From JAJYRX01 sp041655275 (GTDB taxonomy: Bacteria > Pseudomonadota > Gammaproteobacteria > Burkholderiales > Burkholderiaceae_B): a stretch of DNA of 64,000 nucleotides. This document shows positions 56,784 through 64,000 of the stretch, piece after piece. The notes under the pieces are model-generated. The model was not told the origin of the DNA. It searched no databases and worked only from the letters and a program-made list of their open reading frames with translations. Position 1 is the stretch's first letter. Every line of letters starts with the position of its first letter. The stretch spans positions 109,061 through 173,060 of the forward strand of contig JBBAFU010000006.1 of the NCBI GenBank assembly GCA_041655275.1. The letters run 5' to 3'. Made by a program: the position numbers and the translations under genes.

Positions 56784-57904
56784 AGGAACAGCCCATGAAC
56801 GACACCGATCCGCACCAGGGCCAGACCGCCACGACCCGCCTGGAGCGCGAAACCCTGAGCCTGGAAACCGCCGGGCGCAGCGCCCCACGCGGCGCACGCG
56901 CTTTTCTGTGGCTCACCATTCTGGTGGCCATTGCCGTCGCCATCGGTGTGCTGCTGAAAGCCTGGAGCCGGGAACCGGTGCCTGCCAGCGACAGCAGCCT
57001 GGAAGCCGATCAGAGTGGAATCACCAACCGGCTGAAGCCGCCCAGGGTCGAGCGACCAGCGCCACCCAAGCCCTTGCCACCCCCGGCTCCAGCGCCAGTT
57101 CCGGCGCCCGCGTATGTACTTCCACCACCAACAGCCGCAGCACCGCCGCCGGTCGATGAAGTCGCACAGCGGAGACTGGCCAGTCCGCTGCAGGCGGGCG
57201 GCGCAGAAGGCGGCAGCGCAGTCAGCAGTCCGGCCAGCACCCCAAACGGCCCCTACAGCGACGCCGGCCCGCTGGCCGACAAGCTGCGACCGCTAGAGCT
57301 TGCACCCTCTGTCGCCGGTCTGCTCGGGGATCGTAACTTCCTGCTTACGCAAGGCACCATGATCGACTGCACGCTGCAAACCAAACTGGTCAGCACTCAG
57401 CCAGGGTTGCTCACCTGCCTGGCCACCCACGATGTCATGAGCGCCAACGGCAAGGTCAAGCTGATTGATGCCGGCACCAAGTTCACTGGCTATCAGTCCG
57501 GCGGCATCCAGCAGGGCCAGGCCCGTGCCTTTGTCACCTGGAACCGGCTGGAATCCCCCGCTGGCGTCATCGTGGAACTGGCCTCACCCGGCACCGGCCC
57601 CTTGGGCGAAGCCGGGCTGGACGGTCATGTCGATAACCATTTCTGGGAACGCTTCGGCAACGCCATCCTGCTGTCCCTGGTGGGCGACTTCGGCAGCTGG
57701 GCATCGAACCAGGGCCAGTCTGGCGACAACAACATCCGCTTCGACAACACTGCCCAGGGCGGGCAGGAAGCCATCACCAAGATTCTGGAACGATCTCTGG
57801 ACATACCCCCCACTCTCTATAAAAACCAGGGCGAACGCATCGGCATCATGGTCGCCCGTGATCTGGATTTCAGCCATGTCTACGACCTTGAACTTACCCC
57901 TTGA
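56780..57904 (+). CDS. virB10: VirB10-like energy-sensing core component
   Basis: Spans inner and outer membranes, linking ATP use to channel gating. Of 374 residues, about 36-56 are the inner-membrane helix. A strongly Pro/Ala-rich periplasmic arm follows (about 85-125). The C-terminal beta barrel contains LLGDRNFLLTQGTMIDCTLQ, then VSTQPGLLTCLATHDVMSA and DAGTKFTGYQSGG. An ATG five codons downstream is an alternative start. The 3' end overlaps virB11 by 29 bases. Confidence 0.93.
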   Translation: MKEQPMNDTDPHQGQTATTRLERETLSLETAGRSAPRGARAFLWLTILVAIAVAIGVLLKAWSREPVPASDSSLEADQSGITNRLKPPRVERPAPPKPLPPPAPAPVPAPAYVLPPPTAAAPPPVDEVAQRRLASPLQAGGAEGGSAVSSPASTPNGPYSDAGPLADKLRPLELAPSVAGLLGDRNFLLTQGTMIDCTLQTKLVSTQPGLLTCLATHDVMSANGKVKLIDAGTKFTGYQSGGIQQGQARAFVTWNRLESPAGVIVELASPGTGPLGEAGLDGHVDNHFWERFGNAILLSLVGDFGSWASNQGQSGDNNIRFDNTAQGGQEAITKILERSLDIPPTLYKNQGERIGIMVARDLDFSHVYDLELTP

Positions 57905-58901
57905 AGTGGTCCCCTTTGATCGCGCCATTTCTGTGCGAACCTTTCTGCGACCCCTCGCCCAGCATCTGCAGGACCCGAAAGTCACAGAGATCGCTATCGT
58001 GCGCGAAGGCCATCTGTACGCCCGAACAGACGGACACTGGCTGTCGCACGACTGCGAGGAACTGAGTTACCAGCACCTGGAAGCGCTGGCGACGGCCCTT
58101 GCAGCCTACAACCACATGGCGCGCAGCCCCATCATGTCGGTGGTTCTGCCTGATGGGGAGCGCGGCCAGATCATTCTTCCACCGGCCTGCATAGACGGCA
58201 CCATCGCCATCAACATCCGTAAACACGCCACGGAAACTTTCTACCTGAAGCAGCTGGCGTCCGGCGGGGCTTTCAAGGCCACTATGGATGCCACCGCCAA
58301 ATATGGTGCTGACGGTCTGTCGAAACTCGATCAGCGACTGCTGATACTGAAGAACAGGGGAGACTATTTCGAGTTTCTGGTGGACGCCGTCCGCGAACGC
58401 AAGAACATCGTGATTTCGGGAGCAACAGGGTCAGGCAAAACCACTTTCGCCCGATCCCTCATGAATGAAATACCCGTCCATGAACGCCTTATCACCATTG
58501 AAGACGTGCATGAACTGATCCTGCCTTGGCATGAGAACCGCGTCCACATGATGTACGGCGGCACACGAGGCCGCGTGTCGGCCACCGACTGCCTGGCGGC
58601 CTGCATGCGTCTGTCGCCCGACCGGATTTTTCTGGCCGAGCTGCGCGGCCCGGAAACCTGGGATTACCTAGCGGCCCTGAACACCGGCCACCCAGGTTCT
58701 GTGACAACCACGCATGCCAACAGCGCAATCGACGCCTTCGACCGGCTGGCCATCCTTATTAAGCAGTCGTCCACCGGCGGCAATCTGGACTTGCCCACGA
58801 TTCAGACCTTTCTGCAGCAGACCGTGGACATTGTCGTGCATGTCGAGAAATTCCGTGTGCAAGAAATCTGGTTTGAACCCCAGCGCCACGTCGTCGCCTG
58901 A
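57876..58901 (+). CDS. virB11: VirB11-like traffic ATPase
   Basis: Hexameric cytoplasmic ATPase that switches the T4SS between pilus building and DNA transfer. The start is the ATG of MSTTLNLPLEVV, inside the end of virB10, giving 341 residues; the longer open frame upstream is a shadow of virB10. Walker A SGATGSGKTTFARSL is at about residues 181-195. ITIEDVHELILP is the Asp box, and RIFLAELRGPETWDYL with TTTHANSAIDAFDRL completes the core. Confidence 0.94.
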   Translation: MSTTLNLPLEVVPFDRAISVRTFLRPLAQHLQDPKVTEIAIVREGHLYARTDGHWLSHDCEELSYQHLEALATALAAYNHMARSPIMSVVLPDGERGQIILPPACIDGTIAINIRKHATETFYLKQLASGGAFKATMDATAKYGADGLSKLDQRLLILKNRGDYFEFLVDAVRERKNIVISGATGSGKTTFARSLMNEIPVHERLITIEDVHELILPWHENRVHMMYGGTRGRVSATDCLAACMRLSPDRIFLAELRGPETWDYLAALNTGHPGSVTTTHANSAIDAFDRLAILIKQSSTGGNLDLPTIQTFLQQTVDIVVHVEKFRVQEIWFEPQRHVVA

Positions 58902-58971
58902 GTTCGCGCAGCAGCCACACTCAATCCATTCGACCCAGCAGATTGCCTGCCGGGTCCACCTACCCCGAACC

Positions 58972-59022
58972 CGTGTGAGGCGCTGCACACGTTCCGGGCG
59001 GCCCTTACATAGGTTCGCCCGG
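58972..59022 (+). promoter_or_regulatory. Tandem inverted repeats upstream of trfA
   Basis: In the 131-base gap between virB11 and trfA lie two perfect inverted repeats. The first is CGTGTG/CACACG (58972-58977 and 58986-58991). The second is CCGGGCG/CGCCCGG (58994-59000 and 59016-59022), whose right arm touches the trfA ribosome site (GGAG, 59021-59024). They could be an operator pair, an attenuator, or a hairpin limiting trfA translation. There is no U tract, so simple termination is unlikely. Confidence 0.45.
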
Positions 59023-59032
59023 AGCATCCTCA

Positions 59033-59950
59033 ATGACCACGCCCACCCGCACGCCTTTTCACAAGGATGCCAACCTGCAGCGGCTGTCAGCTGCCATGCA
59101 GCGCGCCATGCAGAAAGCTTCACAGGCCATGGCTGACGCTGCTGAGAAACAGGCCACCACCCCAACACCCTTCATGCTGCCCGGCATGAACGAAACGGTA
59201 CGCGCCATCCCGAACTACATTGCCCGCAGCGCCATCTTTGCCCCGGTGCGTCGCGGGTGGCGTCCTCTCCACGATGAAACCGTGTTCCTGGAGGGGAGCC
59301 ACATTCTGCTCAAGGGTTCTGGCAAGCAACTGAGCGAAGACCATGCCGACATCTGGATGCACGCCATGTATCTACAGACCACGGCCTTGCTGGGCGAAGC
59401 GCCGGTTATCAACCGTGCCGACTTCCTGCGCGGCATGGGCCGGCCCACGGGCGGCAGCGCCTACGAATGGCTGCATGAAGGCATGAAAGACCTGGCGCGC
59501 TTTACTCTGTGCATCGAGGCACGCAGAAAAGACGGCTCAGTAAAATATAGCTATGGTCGTCACCCTTCAACCCGCGTCATTGCCATGATCGGGGGCTTCG
59601 ATTACCACGAATCCACGGGCAGCTACACCCTATATGCCGACCCGCGCTGGGCGCACATTTTCGGCAACCGGGAATATGCCCTCGTGGACTGGGCTAAGCG
59701 CCTGCAGATGCGTCACGACCTCTCCAAAAGCCTGCAGCGGCTGATTGGCACCTCTGCCGACATCCAGCAGAAATACAGCCTGGACATCCTCAAGCAACGC
59801 GCCCAATACACCGGGCGCCTGCGGGATTTCCGGGTCACGCTGGAGCGCAGCCTGGACGAGCTGGAAGCCCTGAAAGTCATTGCAGAACCCCGGATTGAAG
59901 TCGCGATTCGGGGCCATGAACAGGCAGTCTGGACCCGCCTGGATCGCTAG
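59033..59950 (+). CDS. trfA: TrfA-family plasmid replication initiator
   Basis: Initiator that binds iterons and loads host DnaA/DnaB to start theta replication. The 305-residue protein matches the TrfA family: AIPNYIARSAIFAPVRRG, then SEDHADIWMHAMYLQTTALLG, FLRGMGRPTGGSAYEWLHEG and LYADPRWAHIFGNREYALVDW. The last segments belong to paired winged-helix domains. Its length is close to the short TrfA form of IncP plasmids. A GGAG site lies eight bases before the ATG. The iteron array begins nine bases past its stop, as expected for an initiator and its origin. It sits between virB11 and the maintenance genes. Confidence 0.9.
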   Translation: MTTPTRTPFHKDANLQRLSAAMQRAMQKASQAMADAAEKQATTPTPFMLPGMNETVRAIPNYIARSAIFAPVRRGWRPLHDETVFLEGSHILLKGSGKQLSEDHADIWMHAMYLQTTALLGEAPVINRADFLRGMGRPTGGSAYEWLHEGMKDLARFTLCIEARRKDGSVKYSYGRHPSTRVIAMIGGFDYHESTGSYTLYADPRWAHIFGNREYALVDWAKRLQMRHDLSKSLQRLIGTSADIQQKYSLDILKQRAQYTGRLRDFRVTLERSLDELEALKVIAEPRIEVAIRGHEQAVWTRLDR

Positions 59951-59958
59951 TTTTCCAT

Positions 59959-60117
59959 CGTCATAGCATCGCGCCTCATGCCCGGAAAAAGCCTTTCCAG
60001 GCACGACTTTCGGGCTGTGGATAAGTGGTCTTGCCCATCGTCATAGCATCGCGGCAGGCGCGTCATAAGATCGCGGCCTTTCGTCAGAACATCGCGCTTT
60101 GTCGTCACAGCATCGCG
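59959..60117 (+). repeat. Iteron array of a plasmid-type replication origin (oriV)
   Basis: Five direct 15-base repeats with consensus CGTCAnAnCATCGCG start at 59959, 60039, 60061, 60082 and 60103. Copies one and two are identical over 19 bases when CCAT upstream is included. Copies two to five are spaced 21-22 bases, two helical turns, as is usual for initiator-binding iterons. The third copy has one changed central base. The array follows trfA directly and encloses a perfect DnaA box. Together these define a probable oriV. Confidence 0.85.
60016..60024 (-). other. DnaA box within oriV
   Basis: TGTGGATAA is the exact complement of the consensus DnaA box TTATCCACA. It sits between iteron one and iteron two, a common arrangement in iteron plasmids that need host DnaA. 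Confidence 0.8.
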
Positions 60118-60169
60118 CATGGTTTTTTGAAACCCGCATGCATACAGGCTTTCCAGCCGTCTCGGCGCC

Positions 60170-60198
60170 TTCTACCTTATTTCTACCTTATTTCTATC
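60170..60198 (+). repeat. AT-rich tandem repeat, putative DNA unwinding element
   Basis: TTCTACCTTA is repeated at an 11-base step and followed by a partial third copy (TTCTATC), in the only strongly AT/pyrimidine-rich stretch near the iterons. It starts about 50 bases past the last iteron. Position and composition match the 11-13-mer duplex unwinding element of theta origins. Confidence 0.65.
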
Positions 60199-60223
60199 AA
60201 ATCGGCCTGTGAACAAGTCACGC

Positions 60224-60308
60224 CGTCAGCCCGCCTGACGCGCGGCATTTCTCCTGTTCACGCAAAGCCATCTTGCATCGCCACGCTGCACAGCCGCACA
60301 GCGGCTGT
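60224..60308. repeat. Two perfect hairpins downstream of oriV
   Basis: CGTCAG/CTGACG (60224-60229 and 60235-60240, 5-base loop) and ACAGCCGC/GCGGCTGT (60290-60297 and 60301-60308, 3-base loop) lie in the gene-free stretch before the next gene. Neither has a U tract. They may belong to the origin, to an operator, or to an oriT; no known nic consensus is convincingly present. Confidence 0.45.
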
Positions 60309-60400
60309 CGGTCAGCAACGAAGCCATCACCCGCCCACCAGGGCTACCCCGTCTTTTCACCCCCGTATTGCCCGTCAAGTCACAGGACAAAGGAGACTCC

Positions 60401-60859
60401 ATGCACTCGACCATCGACACCCGCATGCTCAACATCGCACAGGAAGCCGCCCTCCATGGCATCGGCACCATGAGCCTGGGCGAAGCGCTGACTGCGGCGC
60501 TCATCCTGAATCGCTGCGACTGGTTGCGCGAACGCGGCTACAGCGTCGCTGAGGCCCTGGACCGCATCGGCCCGCAGTGGACCGCCCGACTGCGCGAAGT
60601 CGAAAGACAGTTCTACGACGAAGTCACCCAGGCCCGGCTGCGCTTCAATTTCGAGATTCTTCCTCACCCAGCCGACACGGGCTGCTTCACCCTGCGCCTG
60701 TTGGAAAACGGCCATAAAGTCGGCGGCGGTCAATTCTCTACCCACGGCCAGACTGCCCCGTTCACAGACGAACAATCCGCCTACGACGAAGCGCTGGCCA
60801 CGGGCCGCTCGTGGTTGGTTGCCAAACAGGCTGCCGTCTTTCCTGAACTGTCGCGATAA
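60401..60859 (+). CDS. Hypothetical protein, first gene after oriV
   Basis: A 152-residue soluble protein that I do not recognise. The start is chosen at the ATG preceded by AGGAG five bases upstream. The N-terminal half is helical (MSLGEALTAALILNRCDWLRERG); the C-terminal half looks like beta strands with a polar surface. Being first in the run leading to TraK-like/StbB/StbC, it may be a regulator or a maintenance factor; nothing in the sequence proves this. It is 24 bases from the next gene. Confidence 0.55.
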   Translation: MHSTIDTRMLNIAQEAALHGIGTMSLGEALTAALILNRCDWLRERGYSVAEALDRIGPQWTARLREVERQFYDEVTQARLRFNFEILPHPADTGCFTLRLLENGHKVGGGQFSTHGQTAPFTDEQSAYDEALATGRSWLVAKQAAVFPELSR

Positions 60860-60883
60860 GCGTCACCCATCCCCTGGAATCCT

Positions 60884-61303
60884 ATGACTGAACCCGCTCC
60901 CGTCGCACGCTACCGGGCCGCGCTCGCTGAGCTGGACCCCCGCATCAGCATCGCCGCCCAGTTGCGCGCTCTTTTTCCTCTGATCGAAGCCGAACTCGCC
61001 GCCGGCGTTCCCCATGCTGCCGTGCTGGATGATCTGGCTGCAGCGGGCCTGTCGGTGCAGTACAGCACCTACGCCATCACGCTGTACCGCTGGCGCAAGG
61101 CCCAGCGGTCTGCTACGGCCAAACCTGTTGCGCTGCCCAAGCCACACACTGCGCCTGCCACGCCACCCAAAGCGCCGCCCGCAACCGCCCCCGCCCTCGA
61201 TGCCATCCAGGGCCGGCCCCGCAACATCGAGACGCCCGGCGATCTGCGCAAGATTCGCGACATGCGTATCGACCTGGAAGCCCTGCGCCGTGAAGGCAAA
61301 TAA
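60884..61303 (+). CDS. TraK-like oriT/DNA-binding protein
   Basis: A 139-residue protein resembling the RP4 TraK layout. The N-terminal helical domain has a run of LFPLIEAELAAGVPHAAVLD then YSTYAITLYRWRK, like TraK's segment ending in a Tyr-x-Thr-Phe and a basic patch. A Pro/Lys/Ala-rich linker and a short charged C-terminal helix follow. TraK wraps oriT DNA in IncP plasmids. It lies upstream of a StbB/TraL-like ATPase and a TraM/StbC-sized protein, the same order as traK-traL-traM. Sequence identity looks low, so the call is tentative. Confidence 0.55.
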   Translation: MTEPAPVARYRAALAELDPRISIAAQLRALFPLIEAELAAGVPHAAVLDDLAAAGLSVQYSTYAITLYRWRKAQRSATAKPVALPKPHTAPATPPKAPPATAPALDAIQGRPRNIETPGDLRKIRDMRIDLEALRREGK

Positions 61304-61343
61304 CCCCCCTCTTCCATTGACAGCACCCCACAAGGAATAAACC

Positions 61344-62051
61344 ATGAAAGTCGCCGTTCTCAACTACACCGGCTCCGTTGGCAAGACGGTTGTTGCTTCC
61401 CACCTGCTCGCACCCCGTATGAACGGAGCGCAGATTTTTGCGGTGGAATCCACCAACGAAACCGGGGCCGATCTTGGCCTGAATGTCGACCAACTGCGCG
61501 GTGAACACTTTGGACGCCTGTTCCGCGAACTGCTCACCCGGGATGACGCCATTGTCGATGTCGGTGCCAGCAACATCGAGGACTTCCTGACCCACATGAT
61601 GCGCTACGAAGGCGCGCACGAAGAAATGAGCTACTTCGTGCTGCCGGTCATCAACACCGGAAAAGCCCAGCGCGAAACCATCAAAACTGTGGCCGCGCTG
61701 GCTGCGCTGGGTGTGGACTCAGACCGGGTACGGATACTGTTCAACCGCGTCGATAGCAGCGTAGAAGAAGAGTTTCCCTCCATCCTGGCCTATGCCGCCA
61801 AGTCGGGCGAAGTGCAGGCCAACCCCCAGGCCGCCGTCTACGAAAACGAAGTCTTCGAACTGCTGGCCGACCAACGCACCACTATCGCGGAAGTTCTGGC
61901 CGACCAGACCGACTACCGCGCCCTGTTGCGCAGCGCCGACCCTGACGACCACGCCCGCATCTCGCAGCTGAGTAACCGCCACGCCCTGCGCGCCCTGGCC
62001 AAGCCGGTGGACCGGCAGATGAACGCAGCCTTCGCTGCCCTGTTCTCGTGA
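61344..62051 (+). CDS. stbB: StbB/TraL-like P-loop ATPase
   Basis: A 235-residue ParA/MinD-superfamily ATPase. The deviant Walker A NYTGSVGKTVVASHLL is at residues 7-22, with VDVGASNIEDFL as the Walker B-like region. It resembles StbB of plasmid R388, needed for conjugation and plasmid positioning, and TraL of RP4. The TraK-like gene ends 40 bases upstream and the StbC-like gene starts 6 bases downstream. It is not accompanied by a ParB. Confidence 0.75.
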   Translation: MKVAVLNYTGSVGKTVVASHLLAPRMNGAQIFAVESTNETGADLGLNVDQLRGEHFGRLFRELLTRDDAIVDVGASNIEDFLTHMMRYEGAHEEMSYFVLPVINTGKAQRETIKTVAALAALGVDSDRVRILFNRVDSSVEEEFPSILAYAAKSGEVQANPQAAVYENEVFELLADQRTTIAEVLADQTDYRALLRSADPDDHARISQLSNRHALRALAKPVDRQMNAAFAALFS

Positions 62052-62057
62052 TCCGTC

Positions 62058-62492
62058 ATGGATGCTCACACCCCACCCAGCGGCCCCCGTTCAAAGCTGG
62101 ATTTGCTGTATCACGAAGTGCTGGGCGAAGTCGTCGGCCTGGTAGACAGGCTGGAAGCCGTCACCCGCAATCTGGATGCCGCCCAGCAGCAGATGCAGGC
62201 CATGAGCGAAACCCAGCAGATGCTGCCCCAACAACTCAGCCGCCACCTGAGCACCACGCTGGAAACGGCAGCCAAGCCGGCGAACCAACAGTTTCAGCAG
62301 GCCATACAGGCCATGCTGAACGACACCAGCACCCGGCTGGATCAGCTGAGCCAGGAATCCGCGCAATACGCCCGCATTGCCCACCAGTCAGCGCGCCGCA
62401 TGGCCATCATCGCCCTGGCGGTGGGCGGCGCTGCCGGCGTGCTGGGTGGGCTACTGGCCGGGCTTGCCCTGGGCCAGCTTCTGATCTCTTGA
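62058..62492 (+). CDS. StbC/TraM-like membrane-anchored coiled-coil protein
   Basis: A 144-residue protein: a Gln/Ala-rich helical stem that looks like a coiled coil (about 15-110), then a Gly/Ala-rich membrane helix at the C-terminus (AVGGAAGVLGGLLAGLALG). This build matches the third gene of stbABC/traKLM operons, for which no biochemical role is settled. It lies between StbB and the coupling protein and is read with them. Confidence 0.6.
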   Translation: MDAHTPPSGPRSKLDLLYHEVLGEVVGLVDRLEAVTRNLDAAQQQMQAMSETQQMLPQQLSRHLSTTLETAAKPANQQFQQAIQAMLNDTSTRLDQLSQESAQYARIAHQSARRMAIIALAVGGAAGVLGGLLAGLALGQLLIS

Positions 62493-62503
62493 GGTTCATC
62501 CCC

Positions 62504-63886
62504 ATGTCTTCCCTAATCTCGCCCATCACCCGGCGGCGCATTGCCGCCTTCTCCTTGGCAATTTTCCCCACAGCAGCCTGGATGACTGCAGCCACCTGGG
62601 CCAGCCAGATGCAATGGCGCGACTGGAACGCCCGCACCTTCCGGCATTTTGTGATGCTCACACCGCAGTACCCCGTACTCTACGGTGCGCTGGTGGTCGG
62701 CCTGGTGCTTTCCCTGGCGCTGATTCTTTTCATTGGACGCACCGCCAGGACCGAAGGCTTTGAAGGCGCGGCCTACAAACGCTTTGTGCGCGGCACCCGC
62801 ACCACCAGCGCCAAAAACCTGGCACGCCAGTGTGAAGAGCGCGGCAAAATGCAGATAGATGTGGGCGGCATCCCCATGCCGACCGCCAATGAGAATCTGC
62901 ACCTGCTTATCAGCGGCGCCACCGGTTCGGGAAAATCGGTGTTGCTACGGAACATGGCGGCATCGGTGCTCAAACGCTCACAGCATGACATGGTCAGGCA
63001 TCTATCCGGCCAGACGCCAGCACGTAATGACCGCATGATCGTCATTGACCCCAATGGTGATTTGCTCAGCAAATTCTGGCAGCCCAACGATGTCATCCTC
63101 AACCCCTACGATGCCCGCAGCCAGGGTTGGTCTTTCTTTAACGAAGTGCGCGCTGATTACGACTGGAAGCGGCTGGCCCGTTCCATGGTTCCCATGAGCC
63201 AGGACCGCAATGCGGAGGAATGGAACGATTTCGGTCGCCTGCTGCTGCGCGAAACGGCCAAGAAACTTTATGAGCTGCAGGGCGAAGAAGCCAGCATCAT
63301 GGACCTGTTCCGGCTTTGCACCATCGAAGATCCCAAGGTCTTGAAGCAGTTTCTGGAAGGCACACTGGCCGAATCCCTGTTTGTCGGTTCCAGCGAAGCC
63401 AGCAAGGCGCTGTCTTCTGCCCGCTTCGTGCTGTCGAACAAGCTGTCGGAACATACCAGTATGAAACCCGGCAGATTTTCTATCCGTGACTGGCTGGCCA
63501 AGCCAGACGGCGGCAACCTGTATATCAACTGGCGCGAAGACATGATGAGTTCCATGAAGCCCCTGGTGTCTTCCTGGGCAGACGTGTTCATCACGTCCAT
63601 CCTGTCCATGCCCGAAAGCGCCCACCGGCGCTGGTGGCTGTTCATAGACGAACTGGCCAGCCTGGAAGCCCTGCCCTCACTGGAAGCCGGGCTGACGAAG
63701 GGCCGCAAGAACGGCCTGCGCGTCGTGGCCGGCCTGCAAAGCACGTCACAGCTGGAACATATCTACGGGCGCACCATGGCCACTACCATCCGTGCCAGCT
63801 TCCGCAACCTCGCGGTGCTCGGCGGCTCTCGCACCGACCCGCAGACCGCCAAGGACATGAGTGAAAGTCTGGGTAGTCGGCCCTGA
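62504..63886 (+). pseudogene. VirD4/TrwB-type coupling protein, 3' end lost to an insertion
   Basis: Couples the relaxosome to the secretion channel. About 455 genuine residues remain, against roughly 500 in R388 TrwB. There are two N-terminal membrane helices (about 12-30 and 55-78). Walker A ISGATGSGKSVLL lies near residue 140 and Walker B RRWWLFIDELASL near 370. RASFRNLAVLGGSRTDPQTA follows in the C-terminal motor. Similarity stops after MSESLG (about 63871), where TrwB proteins continue for around 45 more residues; three foreign codons and a TGA follow. A transferred-end insertion is the simplest cause. Activity of the shortened protein is doubtful but not excluded. Confidence 0.8.
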
Positions 63887-64000
63887 TTAATGCCTGCAAC
63901 CCGCATGGATAGCGGGTTTACAGGCTATCCCCGATAGCCGGAACTCCCAGTTTGTTATTCAATATAGGCTGTTTTCTGGGAGTTTTCACCATGCACGCCT
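63872..64000 (+). mobile_element. Left end of an unidentified insertion element
   Basis: DNA unrelated to the coupling protein begins at about 63872 and continues past the window edge. It holds three consecutive perfect hairpins: AACCCGC/GCGGGTT (63898-63918), GGCTATC/GATAGCC (63923-63939) and AACTCCCAG/CTGGGAGTT (63942-63984). An ATG at 63991 has GGGAG eight bases upstream and opens a frame that leaves the window; a transposase is expected. I do not recognise the family. The precise left boundary and any target duplication cannot be set without the right end. Confidence 0.6.
63942..63984 (+). promoter_or_regulatory. Hairpin that would hide the ribosome site of the inserted element's first gene
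   Basis: The right arm (CTGGGAGTT, 63976-63984) contains the GGGAG ribosome site for the ATG at 63991, and the left arm (63942-63950) is its exact complement. Transcripts entering from virD4 would fold and mask the site. A transcript started inside the 25-base loop would lack the left arm and stay open. This is a known style of transposase control; its operation here is inferred. Confidence 0.6.

Noticed and set aside
57465..57875. An N-terminal extension of VirB11
   Set aside because: These codons lie wholly within virB10 in another frame and lack similarity to VirB11, which begins at 57876.
59959..60117. CRISPR array
   Set aside because: The repeats are only 15 bases with 6-7 bases between the last four copies, sit beside trfA and include a DnaA box; they are iterons.
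60355..60385. A nic site like that of R388, from a short GTATTG match
   Set aside because: Only six bases agree, the flanks do not, and no relaxase is visible to judge the type of oriT expected.
60025..60552. A 175-codon frame running through the iterons
   Set aside because: It is made of the repeat array and overlaps the well-supported gene at 60401 in another frame.
63872..64000. Group II intron as the disrupting element
   Set aside because: The junction does not start with the GTGCG-type 5' end and the hairpins do not resemble intron domain I; an insertion sequence is more likely.

Overview
The window reads as chromosomal DNA from a high-GC betaproteobacterium of the order Burkholderiales, most likely the Alcaligenaceae (the Bordetella/Achromobacter side). 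The grounds are the 14-gene nuo operon followed by a DUF2818 gene, a RisAS-like OmpR/EnvZ pair, smc-zipA-ligA order, a 16-strand-type porin, and a liv transporter with fused permease and ATPase. The assignment rests on gene content and protein resemblance only; I could not run a search.

Positions 1-45,212 are a densely packed core chromosome. Leftmost is a leftward liv-type branched-chain amino acid ABC transporter (binding protein, livH, a livM-livG fusion, partial livF). Then come msrB-yciB-bolA-ppiC (rightward), smc-zipA-ligA (leftward), lplT, a family-4 uracil-DNA glycosylase overlapping a TsaB-RimI fusion, an OmpR-type two-component system, an FMN L-lactate dehydrogenase, ispD-ispF, mfd, a small tyrosine-coordinated heme protein (HTHP), serB, an enlarged DUF2818 protein, the complete leftward nuoA-N operon (27.5-42.0 kb), a porin with its own terminator, and an MFS transporter.

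At about 45.28 kb the character changes. A tRNA-3'-end-like 22-bp sequence and two copies of an arm-type repeat mark what looks like one end of an integrated mobile element, which fills the rest of the window. It carries a RhuM/Doc-domain protein, a ribbon-helix-helix protein, a TrbM/KikA protein and a complete rightward VirB1-VirB11 type IV secretion set. A small accessory block sits between virB4 and virB5, including a minus-strand nuclease-like gene. Next come a TrfA-family replication initiator with an iteron array, a perfect DnaA box and an AT-rich repeat (a plasmid-like oriV), a TraK-like/StbB/StbC maintenance module, and the VirD4/TrwB coupling-protein gene. The last is cut short at about 63.87 kb by another inserted element whose first gene begins at the window edge. 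No relaxase or integrase gene is in the window; both may lie to the right.

How it fits together: VirB1-B11 would build the mating channel and pilus, VirD4 would feed it DNA, TraK-like/StbB/StbC would handle oriT binding and segregation, and TrfA with its iterons would permit replication after excision or transfer. The element therefore looks like a conjugative plasmid backbone living in the chromosome. Loss of the VirD4 C-terminus suggests that its transfer is now impaired.
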